Below, one piece after another: positions 15,950 through 23,633 of a DNA stretch of 64,000 nucleotides (positions are counted from its first letter, which is position 1; the number at the start of each line of letters is the position of its first letter). Source of the stretch: Jutongia huaianensis (GTDB lineage Bacteria > Bacillota > Clostridia > Lachnospirales > Lachnospiraceae); assembly GCF_014384985.1 (NCBI RefSeq), contig NZ_JACRSX010000012.1:32535-96534 (forward strand). Reading direction: 5' to 3'. Made by a program: the position numbers and the translations under genes. The notes beneath the pieces were generated by a model. It did not search any database. It saw nothing but the letters and a program-made list of their open reading frames with translations, and had not been told where the DNA came from.

Positions 15950-18868
15950 ATGAAGAAAATCAAAAGAAGGGGTTTATCATGGCTTCTGGTTATGGCCATG
16001 GTATTGTCCGGTCTGGCACTGCCAAACGGACAGAAAGCAAAGGCGGCGGAGACGTCGTATGATCTGACGGTCAAGAAGGGACAGAGTCCTTTGACCATGG
16101 CAAAGAATCCGTATGGAACAGATTACATATCTGATATTCTCTTTGATGTACCGGATGTGATATCTACGAAGGATAAGGTTCAGGCTTGTAGTTCAAGGAT
16201 TGAAGTGACATTAAAGATCAATAGTGTCAGCAGTGATACGGGAAGCATTCACGCTATGCTCTACACACAGGATGATGATTATGACAAATCATGGAATCAG
16301 AGCGAAGCACAGAGTGTGACGGCAGGGAAAGAAATGACACTTAGCTATGAGCTGTCCGATATGAATTGGAAGGGAACAATATTGAAAAATATTGCGATCC
16401 GTTTTGCTGATAATGCAGTGAATACATCGACCATTTCATATAAAATCAGTTCTGCAAAAGTGATTGTGGATGATTCTTCTTCCACAGGCGGTTCTGCCGG
16501 AGGCACCACAGAGGATGGTCTGGATGCCAATGCCAGAGAGGATTCCAGCCTGTATTCGGCATCATATACCGCTAAACCGGGTAATCAGTATTGGACAGAA
16601 TATACATTTTCTATTACAAATCATACATCACAGGCAGTTTCTAAGGTGCAGGCAGTGATGAAGACCAGTGGAGAGCCAAAAGGCTTTAAATCTTTTGAAT
16701 CGATCAATGCGGTATATAATGCGACTGTTGGCGGCGTGATCGTTTATTATGCCGGGGAGATTGCAGCAGGAGCTACAGTTAATATTAATGGAAAGATTGG
16801 CTTTGATCCTACCTCTGTCACGGTTGGTTCAGCTTATGTGCGCGCGGTAAACTGCAATCCGCCATCCGGGGAAAGCACAGAATCCGGCAAACTAAATTAT
16901 AAATTGACCGGAACCACAAAAGATATTCCCGATGCACAGACGCCGGTTGGAAAGCATGGCAAGCTTCATCTGAAGAAGGTGGCAGGCTACGGAAATGCTC
17001 CGGTTATCGTGGATAAGAACGACAATCCATATCAGCTGCGGGGGGCAAGTTCCCATGGTATTCAGTGGGATGTTGGATATAATTATGTCAATAAAGGAGC
17101 TATGCAAAGTCTTCGTGACGAGTGGGGTGTCAATCTGTTCCGCATGGCATGCTATGTAACACAGGATGGTTATACGGTAGGAGCCCAGAGCAGAATGGAT
17201 CAGAAGATCGAGGAGGGTGTTCAGGCAGCGAAAGAGCTGGGAATGTATGTGATCGTAGACTGGCATATTCACGCAGAAAATCCTCATACGACGAAATCCT
17301 GGGCAAAGGATTTCTTTAAGAAATATGCAACGAAATATAAAGATTATGATAATGTGATTTTTGAGATCTGTAATGAACCGACAGGTGTACAGTGGTATAC
17401 AGGCGGAGGCAATGATCTGTACAGCTATTGCAAAGAGATTGCCGGTATTATCCGTGATTGCGGCAGTGATGCATTGATCGTCTGTGGAACTAATACATGG
17501 TCTCAGGATGTGGAGGATGTTGCAAAGAAGCCGTTAAAGGACGATGGATTTGAAGATATTCTTTATACGTTTCATTTTTATTCCGGAAGTCACTATGCAG
17601 ATAAAATGGCAAAAGTAAAGACGGCTACGGCAGATGGCACACCGATCTTTGTGACCGAGTTTGGTATTTGTGATGCTTCAGGAAATGGTGGTTTTGACAC
17701 AGCCAATGCAGATGCGTGGATTAAACTGTGTGATTCTTATAATATCAGTTATGCCTGCTGGAGTTTTTGCAATAAAGGTGAATCAGCATCTTATTTGAGT
17801 ACTTCCTGCAGTAAGACCACAGGAGGATATGTAGCTTCAGATCTTGCGACTACAGGCATCTGGCTCGTCAATACATATCGTGCACATCAGGATATTGAAG
17901 AGGGAATCGATACCAAGGTGACGCCAAAGCCGTCGACAAGTGCCAGCGCAAAGCCGGGTACAAGTTCAAGTGAGAAGCCGTCAACAAGTGCCAGCGCAAA
18001 GCCGGGTACAAGTTCAAGTGAGAAGCCGTCAACAAGTGCCAGCGCAAAGCCGGGTACAAGTTCAAGTGAGAAACCGTCAACAAGTGCCAGTGCAAAGCCG
18101 GGTACAAGTTCAAGTGAGAAGCCGTCAACAAGTGCCAGCGCAAAGCCGGGTACAAGTTCAAGTGAGAAGCCGTCAACAAGTGCCAGCGCAAAGCCGGGTA
18201 CAAGTTCAAGTGAGAAACCGTCAACAAGTGCCAGTGCGAAACCGGGGACAGATCCAGGCAGCAACCCAGAGGTCAGTTCCAATCCAGCAACGGATAAGAC
18301 ACCGGTACCCGGAGAATCGCAGAAACCAGGAGAGTCTGCAGGACCGGCACCGGGGAGTTCTGAGGCACCGGTACCCGGAGAGTCTGTAGGACCAGTACCG
18401 GGGAGTTCTGAGGCACCGGTACCAGGAGAGTCTGTAGGACCAGTACCGGGAAGCTCCGGGACGCCGGTACCGGATACATCATCAAAACCGGGAACTTCTC
18501 CAACACCGACAAAGAGCCAGGATGGATCTACGTCATCCGGTGGCGGCAAGACGACAACAGCACCTTCCGGCAGTACGGCACAATCTCCATCTACAGAGGA
18601 CGAGGATCTGACAGAGGATGGAGAGGAAATAACACTTCGTTTAGCAAAGAAAACATTAACGATCAAGCGTGGAAAGAAAAAACGTATTGTTATTAAGGTA
18701 AAAGCATCCGGCGATAAGGTGAAGCGATATAAAGTAATTGGCAGGAAAAAGATTGTCCGGGTCAATGCAAAGGGTGTTGTCGCAGCAAAGAAAAAGGGAA
18801 AAGTTACGATCAAGGTTATTATGAAAAGCGGCGCAACAGCAAAGTGTAAGATAATCGTAAAGAAGTAA
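15950..18868 (+). CDS. Secreted GH5 endoglucanase with N-terminal beta modules and Lys-rich tail
   Basis: 972 residues. Signal peptide about 1-33. Residues 35-175 are a beta-sandwich module of unclear CBM family; 190-305 are a second module resembling CBM2/CBM3-type folds. The catalytic domain (about 335-650) looks like GH5 subfamily 2: YQLRGASSHGIQW, VIVDWHIH, acid/base E476 in FEICNEPTG and nucleophile E570 in FVTEFGICD. Residues 660-870 are a repetitive Ser/Thr/Pro linker. The last 75 residues are an Ig/Big2-like, extremely Lys-rich module that may hold the enzyme on the wall. It hydrolyses internal beta-1,4-glucan bonds. The AGGAGGG site fixes the start. A 15-bp terminator follows. Confidence 0.92.
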   Translation: MKKIKRRGLSWLLVMAMVLSGLALPNGQKAKAAETSYDLTVKKGQSPLTMAKNPYGTDYISDILFDVPDVISTKDKVQACSSRIEVTLKINSVSSDTGSIHAMLYTQDDDYDKSWNQSEAQSVTAGKEMTLSYELSDMNWKGTILKNIAIRFADNAVNTSTISYKISSAKVIVDDSSSTGGSAGGTTEDGLDANAREDSSLYSASYTAKPGNQYWTEYTFSITNHTSQAVSKVQAVMKTSGEPKGFKSFESINAVYNATVGGVIVYYAGEIAAGATVNINGKIGFDPTSVTVGSAYVRAVNCNPPSGESTESGKLNYKLTGTTKDIPDAQTPVGKHGKLHLKKVAGYGNAPVIVDKNDNPYQLRGASSHGIQWDVGYNYVNKGAMQSLRDEWGVNLFRMACYVTQDGYTVGAQSRMDQKIEEGVQAAKELGMYVIVDWHIHAENPHTTKSWAKDFFKKYATKYKDYDNVIFEICNEPTGVQWYTGGGNDLYSYCKEIAGIIRDCGSDALIVCGTNTWSQDVEDVAKKPLKDDGFEDILYTFHFYSGSHYADKMAKVKTATADGTPIFVTEFGICDASGNGGFDTANADAWIKLCDSYNISYACWSFCNKGESASYLSTSCSKTTGGYVASDLATTGIWLVNTYRAHQDIEEGIDTKVTPKPSTSASAKPGTSSSEKPSTSASAKPGTSSSEKPSTSASAKPGTSSSEKPSTSASAKPGTSSSEKPSTSASAKPGTSSSEKPSTSASAKPGTSSSEKPSTSASAKPGTDPGSNPEVSSNPATDKTPVPGESQKPGESAGPAPGSSEAPVPGESVGPVPGSSEAPVPGESVGPVPGSSGTPVPDTSSKPGTSPTPTKSQDGSTSSGGGKTTTAPSGSTAQSPSTEDEDLTEDGEEITLRLAKKTLTIKRGKKKRIVIKVKASGDKVKRYKVIGRKKIVRVNAKGVVAAKKKGKVTIKVIMKSGATAKCKIIVKK
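17927..18246 (+). repeat. 48-bp tandem repeats encoding the cellulase linker
   Basis: Six full copies and one partial copy of a 48-bp unit encode KPSTSASAKPGTSSSE. Copies are nearly identical. The variants GAGAAA at the unit end followed by CCAGTGC in the next unit occur at the copy 3/4 and copy 6/7 junctions, so a three-unit block of 144 bp was duplicated. A second 16-residue repeat (APVPGESVGPVPGSSE) follows to about 18460. Confidence 0.95.
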
Positions 18869-18904
18869 AATAATAACGTAATTGCAGTATAAGCAAGTGA
18901 TCTG

Positions 18905-18943
18905 AAGATACCTCCGGAATTTATTTCCGGAGGTATCTTTGTT
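18905..18943 (+). terminator. Terminator after the GH5 gene
   Basis: A perfect 15-bp stem, AAGATACCTCCGGAA (18905-18919) with TTCCGGAGGTATCTT (18925-18939), 5-nt loop. The T-run after it is short. Confidence 0.8.
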
Positions 18944-19046
18944 AAAGAAAAAGAAACATATTATTAATGGATTATTCATTGTATTTCCGATAACCGTTTT
19001 GTATAATAATTTCGCTTTTTGGAATATTGCAATGGAGGGAAAGAAA

Positions 19047-20405
19047 ATGTCTGCAAAAAAAAGTAAAATGAAAAATCTGACGGAAGGTTCTCCGGCCAAG
19101 CTGATCATCGGCTTCGCAATTCCTATGTTTTTGGGAATGCTGTTTCAGCAGTTTTACAGTATGGTGGACACGATGATCGTGGGAAAGTTTTTGGGATTAA
19201 AACCGTTGGCGGGGGTAGGGTCTACGGGATCTCTTAACTTTATGGTCATCGGCTTCTGCATCGGTGTGTGTAATGGTTTTGCCATACCGGTTGCACAAAA
19301 ATTTGGCGCGAAGGATGAAAGTGCTTTACGTCGTTTTGTAGCAAACGCCACATGGCTTTGTGTCGGTTTTGCGGTCGTGATGACACTGGCATCGTCTGTT
19401 TTTTGCAGGGATATTCTGCTTTTTTTGCGGACGCCGGAGGATGTATTTCAGTATGCCTATTGGTATATGCTGATCATATTTCTGGGAATTCCATGTACCT
19501 TTTTATATAATTTTCTTGCGGCATTGATCCGTTCTTTGGGAGACAGCAGAACACCGGTTGTTTTTCTGGCAATTTCGTCTGTCCTGAATATTGGACTTGA
19601 TTTGCTGTTTATTTTATTATTCCGCTGGGGAGTGATCGGGGCTGCGCTTGCAACAGTGCTTTCACAGGGAATCTCCGGTATATGCTGTTTGTGGTATGTG
19701 GGGAAGACATTTCCAATCCTGCATGGCAGCCGAAGCGAGTGGAGGGCACAGCCCAAATATATGGTACGTCTATGTACAATCGGGATTCCTATGGGACTGC
19801 AGTATTCTATCACAGCGATCGGAACTCTTGTGATCCAGGCGGCAGTCAATGGATTTGGAGCCACTGTTATGGCAGGAGTGACCGCAGCGGGACGTTTGGG
19901 AAATTTCCTTTCCTGTCCAATAGAAGCACTTGGACAGACCATGGCACCATATGTTGGTCAGAATGTGGGAGCCGGAAAACTGGACCGGGTAGGAAAGGGG
20001 TTAAAAGCGGCATCACTGATGGGCTTTTGTGTGTCAGCAGTGCTTTTGGCAATCGTCGTTCTTTTTGGACGCAGAATGTCCGTCCTGTTTCTTGATGCGA
20101 ACGAGGTTGAGGCGATGGGATATGCATATCAGTATATGACAGTCACAGCGGCCGGATATTGTCTGCTGACGCTTGTTAATACAGTGAGGTTCACCATTCA
20201 GGGAATGGGATTTTCCGGAATTGCCATTCTTGCAGGAGTGTTTGAAATGGCAGCGAGAACTCTGGCGGGAACACTCCTGGTAGCTGTTAGTGGATATTTT
20301 GGAATCTGCATGGCCAATACATTGGCATGGATCTTTGCAGATGCATTTTTAATCCCAGCGTTCTTCCTTTGCCGCAGGAAATTGGCAAAAGAAGGACTCG
20401 AATAG
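19047..20405 (+). CDS. MATE-family multidrug/Na+ antiporter
   Basis: About 452 residues from the ATG at 19047, which has GGAGGG at 19034-19039; a longer frame from a TTG at 18939 would start inside the terminator. About twelve membrane helices in two six-helix halves. Family motifs: GSPAKLIIGFAIPMFLGML at the start, QQFYSMVDTMIVGKFLG in helix 1-2, and the second-half match GIPMGLQYSITAIGTLVIQ. MATE proteins export cationic drugs or metabolites with Na+ or H+. Substrate unknown. The XRE gene that follows is on the other strand. Confidence 0.9.
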   Translation: MSAKKSKMKNLTEGSPAKLIIGFAIPMFLGMLFQQFYSMVDTMIVGKFLGLKPLAGVGSTGSLNFMVIGFCIGVCNGFAIPVAQKFGAKDESALRRFVANATWLCVGFAVVMTLASSVFCRDILLFLRTPEDVFQYAYWYMLIIFLGIPCTFLYNFLAALIRSLGDSRTPVVFLAISSVLNIGLDLLFILLFRWGVIGAALATVLSQGISGICCLWYVGKTFPILHGSRSEWRAQPKYMVRLCTIGIPMGLQYSITAIGTLVIQAAVNGFGATVMAGVTAAGRLGNFLSCPIEALGQTMAPYVGQNVGAGKLDRVGKGLKAASLMGFCVSAVLLAIVVLFGRRMSVLFLDANEVEAMGYAYQYMTVTAAGYCLLTLVNTVRFTIQGMGFSGIAILAGVFEMAARTLAGTLLVAVSGYFGICMANTLAWIFADAFLIPAFFLCRRKLAKEGLE

Positions 20406-20457
20406 AATAATTACTCAAATTTCCCACACAGAATGATGTGGTATACCCATAATATTT

Positions 20458-20919
20458 TCATTCATCTTCTTCTATTTCTTTTTCATCCCTTGTGATCTGC
20501 TTTCGCGCTTTAATCTTTGCAAATTCTATCATTTCTTTCTTGTCTTCATCGGACATTTTCTGAAAATAAAAAAGAAACTCTTTTTCCAGAGTCGAGGTAA
20601 ACATATATTTTTTGCGGTTTGCCGGATTATTATAAAATTCAAGATATTCGGAAAGTTCTGAACTGGAAGAAGTAGGTGTCGGAGCATCATATGAAACATC
20701 CCGGTCAATTTGTAGTGTCAGGTGCATTAAGTCGTCTACGGATATATTGTATAATCCAGCCAGTTTATAGAGCGATTCGGCGTCCGGCATTCGTTTGCCC
20801 GTTTCGTAGTGGCTGTATGTCTGTCGGACGATTCCAAGTGCCTCTGCAACATAATCCTGTGTGTAGTTGTGCACTTTTCTTAGTTGTTTTAATTTCTGTG
20901 GAAGTAAACTTTTTTTCAT
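20458..20919 (-). CDS. XRE-family helix-turn-helix regulator
   Basis: 153 residues. Residues about 5-65 are a Cro/CI-type helix-turn-helix (LKQLRKVHNYTQDYVAEALG, then RQTYSHYETGKRMPD). The C-terminal half is acidic and helical with no known ligand domain. The upstream intergenic region carries repeated GTAGCA motifs that could be its operators. It lies between a MATE gene and the csrA-flagellin unit. Confidence 0.85.
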   Translation of the reverse strand: MKKSLLPQKLKQLRKVHNYTQDYVAEALGIVRQTYSHYETGKRMPDAESLYKLAGLYNISVDDLMHLTLQIDRDVSYDAPTPTSSSSELSEYLEFYNNPANRKKYMFTSTLEKEFLFYFQKMSDEDKKEMIEFAKIKARKQITRDEKEIEEDE

Positions 20920-20982
20920 AAATTAATACCGCCTTCTTTTTATTTAGTGTATTTTTCCCTATTAACGCGGATGTTATTGATT

Positions 20983-21221
20983 GTAGCAAATGCACAATAT
21001 GACGTTAAAAGAATGATGTAAAATTAACAAAAAGAGATACGAAATGTTGCGAAAATGTCATTTTTACAAGAAATTTAAGAAAGATATGTTGTGCATAATG
21101 TACATATTTTCGGGCATCCGGTGTACAAAGTAAACAAAACGCTACAATCCGTAGCATAAAATGGAAAATAATGTTAAATATAAATAACAATTTGACGATA
21201 TAAAAGATACAAAACGTAGCA
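20983..21221. promoter_or_regulatory. Recurrent GTAGCA motifs in the XRE-csrA intergenic region
   Basis: In the 371 bp between the XRE start and csrA, GTAGCA occurs at 20983-20988, 21151-21156 and 21216-21221, and GTAGC on the minus strand at 21141-21145; two of them form the palindrome GCTAC-AATCC-GTAGC (21141-21155). The A/T-rich context after the core is similar (GTAGCANAAA-like). They are candidate sites for a dedicated regulator, perhaps the XRE protein. The remainder of the gap is AT-rich and holds the sigma-28 promoter. Confidence 0.4.
21175..21201 (+). promoter_or_regulatory. Sigma-28 (SigD/FliA-type) promoter of csrA-flagellin
   Basis: TAAA at 21175-21178, a 15-nt spacer and GACGATAT at 21194-21201, one base from the GCCGATAT consensus. 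Its place before csrA and the flagellin gene fits flagellar class-III control. Confidence 0.78.
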
Positions 21222-21290
21222 CAAAGGAATGACAAAACACACATGGAGGTGCGCCGTATTATGACGGCAGGCACTCAGATTGGAGACTGC

Positions 21291-21554
21291 ATGCTGAAAT
21301 TATCATTGAAACAGGGACAATACATCAATATTGGTGACAACATCCGCGTCGTATATGTTGGCGGAAGCGGTGGCCACGGTCGTTTGATGATCGATGCCCC
21401 CAAGGAGATCCCGATTGTACGAAGCAACATTGAGGAGAATCCGGAACGTCGCAGAGAAACTTACTATCCGGAGGAAAAAATTTCTGCAGAAGCCCAGAAA
21501 AAAATTCAGAGAATTCTGTGGGAAGAGCGTCATAAGGGTGAGGCGGAAAATTAG
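21291..21554 (+). CDS. csrA: CsrA-type RNA-binding translational regulator
   Basis: 87 residues from the ATG at 21291 (GGAG at 21282-21285), which aligns with the usual CsrA start. In-frame ATGs at 21243 and 21261 also exist; the latter has GGAGG 11 nt upstream. The core MLKLSLKQGQYINIGDNIRV, GGSGGHGRLMIDAPKEIPI and the Arg in IVRSNIEE (equivalent of R44) are present. The usual LTRKxGE opening is replaced by LSLKQGQ, and the C-terminus is about 30 residues longer than most CsrA proteins. In Firmicutes CsrA represses flagellin translation and is antagonised by FliW; no fliW is visible here. Confidence 0.85.
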   Translation: MLKLSLKQGQYINIGDNIRVVYVGGSGGHGRLMIDAPKEIPIVRSNIEENPERRRETYYPEEKISAEAQKKIQRILWEERHKGEAEN

Positions 21555-21573
21555 AAATCCAATATGGTAATAG

Positions 21574-21680
21574 GCAGAAACACACCCGGGACTTCTGCTT
21601 GTTATAGATCACTTCCTCGGGAAACGGATTTCCAGAGGGCAACCAATCATAAACCACGATATGTGGAACAAGGAGGATAA
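21574..21680 (+). promoter_or_regulatory. Flagellin leader with CsrA-like hairpin sites
   Basis: In the 130-nt csrA-flagellin gap, GGAAA-CGGA-TTTCC (21620-21633) is a 5-bp hairpin with CGGA in its loop. GCAGAA (21574-21579) and TTCTGC (21593-21598) bracket a loop holding CGGGAC. GGA again occurs in GTGGAACAAGGAGGA at the Shine-Dalgarno site, next to a small CCAC/GTGG stem. GGA in hairpin loops is the known CsrA recognition pattern. Their role here is inferred. Confidence 0.55.
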
Positions 21681-21684
21681 TATT

Positions 21685-23136
21685 ATGATAGTACAACACA
21701 ACATTACAGCGATGAACGCAAACAGAATGCTGGGACTGACAACAGGTTCCCTTTCCAAGTCAACAGAGAAGCTTTCTTCCGGTTACAAGATTAACCGTGC
21801 AGCAGATGACGCAGCAGGTCTTTCTATTTCCGAGAAGATGCGTAAGCAGATCCGTGGTCTTAGCCAGGCATCTACAAATGCAGAGGATGGTATCTCCTGT
21901 GTACAGACTGCAGAGGGTGCACTGAATGAGATTCACTCTATGCTTCAGAGAATGAACGAGTTGGCAGTACAGTCTGCTAATGGTACAAATTCTGAGTCTG
22001 ACCGTACCGCAATTCAGAACGAGATCGATCAGCTTTCTACAGAGATTGATCGTGTATCTGAGACAACGAAGTATAATGAGACATATCTGCTGAAGGGTGA
22101 TAAGAGCCTGGATAAGCAGTATACTTATAGTTATAAGAATTTTAAGACACCATCTGCAGGTGCTGTTGCTGAAACAACAGGTCAGTCAAAATTGACCTTT
22201 GCATTTACAGCGGTAGCGTCTACAACACAGAAAATGCAGGATGAGACAAACGAGTTTTTGAATGCAACCCGTGATCAGGGAGTTAAAGTTGAGTCATTTT
22301 GGAATACATCACTGAAAACTGCGGCTGCTGATTACAAGATTTCCTTAACGGGTTCTATTGCTGATAAGTTTACACTGACTCAGACAGCAGATGGTGCAGC
22401 AACATTTACACTTTCTGATAAAGAAGGTACCAAATTAGGAACAGTTACGTTAGGTGGTACAGCGGTGACAGATGCAAACTCGCCAAAACAGTCAGATACC
22501 ATAATTACAAAGGATGCAGATTTAACTGTTGCTAAATCCAATAATGCTCAGGCAAAGTATTACGATAAGGATGGAAATGCAATTTCAGCTAATGCGTTAT
22601 CTAATTATGTGAAATTTGATGGTACAAATGTGTCTCCTCGTAGTGATTCACCGAAGGTATACGACGCATTAGGCAAAGCAACAACTATCAGTAAAGATGA
22701 TATAGGATATCTTCAGGACCTTACAGCTGACCTTACTGTTAAGCTTCATGTTGGTGCTGATGCTACATCAAATAATCAGATTTCTATCAATATTGCAGCT
22801 ATGAGTGCAAAAGGTCTTGGAATTAATGGCTTGAAAGTAGATGGTGGTGATGATACAAATGCATTGAATGCAATCGACACCATTAAAACTTCAATCCAGA
22901 AAGTTTCCGATCAGCGTTCCGCTCTTGGTGCTGTTCAGAATCGTCTGGAGCATACCATTGCAAACTTAGATAACGTTGTTGAGAACACAACGGCCGCTGA
23001 GTCTCGTATCCGTGATACAGATATGGCAGAAGAGATGGTTACATACTCAAAGAACAGTATCCTTCAGCAGGCCGGTCAGTCTATGCTTGCACAGGCTAAT
23101 CAGGCAAACCAGGGTGTACTGTCACTCCTTCAGTAA
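21685..23136 (+). CDS. hag: Flagellin
   Basis: 483 residues from the ATG at 21685, eight nt after AGGAGG; an upstream in-frame ATG at 21661 overlaps that site and is unlikely. The conserved N-terminal D0/D1 region (about 1-140) starts MIVQHNITAMNANRML and includes SSGYKINRAADDAAGLSIS. The C-terminal D1/D0 region (about 395-483) has LGAVQNRLEHTIANLDN and ends NQGVLSLLQ. The middle 250 residues are the variable surface domain. It polymerises into the flagellar filament. Expression is probably controlled by sigma-28 and by CsrA at the leader. Confidence 0.97.
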   Translation: MIVQHNITAMNANRMLGLTTGSLSKSTEKLSSGYKINRAADDAAGLSISEKMRKQIRGLSQASTNAEDGISCVQTAEGALNEIHSMLQRMNELAVQSANGTNSESDRTAIQNEIDQLSTEIDRVSETTKYNETYLLKGDKSLDKQYTYSYKNFKTPSAGAVAETTGQSKLTFAFTAVASTTQKMQDETNEFLNATRDQGVKVESFWNTSLKTAAADYKISLTGSIADKFTLTQTADGAATFTLSDKEGTKLGTVTLGGTAVTDANSPKQSDTIITKDADLTVAKSNNAQAKYYDKDGNAISANALSNYVKFDGTNVSPRSDSPKVYDALGKATTISKDDIGYLQDLTADLTVKLHVGADATSNNQISINIAAMSAKGLGINGLKVDGGDDTNALNAIDTIKTSIQKVSDQRSALGAVQNRLEHTIANLDNVVENTTAAESRIRDTDMAEEMVTYSKNSILQQAGQSMLAQANQANQGVLSLLQ

Positions 23137-23198
23137 TTCGATGGAAGGAATTGAGTACGTGGCGTAGAAAGTTCAGCTGCAAGTAAAAATGTGTAAAG

Positions 23199-23250
23199 AA
23201 AGATCACCATGAATTGGTACGGATTGTAACCGGTTCGTGGTGGTCTTTTG
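23199..23250 (+). terminator. Flagellin terminator
   Basis: AAAGATCACCATGAA pairs with TTCGTGGTGGTCTTT through G-U and Watson-Crick pairs, with an inner GGTAC/GTAACC stem, ending in TTTT. Confidence 0.8.
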
Positions 23251-23283
23251 AGTTTCTTAAATTAGGTGATATCTGAAAAATAA

Positions 23284-23330
23284 TAACGAAAACTTTTGGT
23301 ATTGCTATTTGGTGTGGGAAGTTTTCGTTA
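23284..23330 (-). terminator. Terminator of the Rpn transcript
   Basis: TAACGAAAACTT (23284-23295) and AAGTTTTCGTTA (23319-23330) form a perfect 12-bp stem with a 23-nt loop. On the minus strand it is followed by TTATTTTT. It lies 108 bp past the TGA of the Rpn gene but directly touches the TAA that ends the in-frame extension. Confidence 0.65.
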
Positions 23331-23548
23331 ATAATCAGTCATATCGCTATCTAAATATTTCCGAAATTCGTCCGTTGAAATCTTTAATTGATCTGCGGCA
23401 ATCTCGACAGAGATATTTCCGGATCTGCGCAGACAAAATCAGGCTTTCTGGGAATCTGCAGTATCATTGTCCAGATATTTCCGAAACTCGTCCGTTGAAA
23501 TCTTTAATTGATCTGCGGCAATCTCGACAGAGATATTTCCGGATCTGC
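23328..23548 (-). repeat. 120-bp in-frame duplication of the Rpn C-terminal module
   Basis: The segments about 23341-23428 and 23461-23548 are nearly identical and offset by exactly 120 bp (40 codons). Reading through the TGA at 23439-23441 in the same frame gives a second copy of the module (SGNISVEIAADQLKIST, then DEFRKYL) ending SDMTDY at TAA 23328-23330, 36 residues in all. Confidence 0.9.
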
Positions 23549-23633
23549 AGAGAGATACCAGAATTTTGATCTGTCCCTCAGCTAATCCTCTGGCGTGTCC
23601 CTCGTTGATCACCTTTGTAAGAGCCTCATCCAT
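23439..23633 (-). CDS. Possible internally initiated small Rpn protein, 64 residues
   Basis: Within the Rpn gene an in-frame ATG at 23633-23631 is preceded by GGGAAGGTGA, a very good ribosome site with about 6 nt spacing. Translation would give the C-terminal 64 residues (MDEALTKVINEGHARG at the start). In Escherichia coli the Rpn genes are known to make such C-terminal small proteins that neutralise the full-length toxin. Here it is a prediction from the internal site and reading frame. Confidence 0.5.
   Translation of the reverse strand: MDEALTKVINEGHARGLAEGQIKILVSLCRSGNISVEIAADQLKISTDEFRKYLDNDTADSQKA

Noticed and set aside
17927..18246. CRISPR array
   Set aside because: The 48-bp repeats are contiguous with no spacers, stay in frame and encode a protein linker.
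17887..18813. A long minus-strand frame of 308 codons opposite the GH5 linker
   Set aside because: It is the reverse reading of repetitive Ser/Pro/Lys codons (yielding repeats of GFALALVDGFSLELVP). It has no ribosome site and no family match; similar antisense frames appear opposite the linkers at 43.0 kb, 55.3-56.1 kb and 62.6 kb.
23341..23548. Insertion-sequence ends or attachment sites
   Set aside because: The repeats are direct, in frame with the Rpn gene and correspond to a coding module. There are no inverted termini or target duplications.
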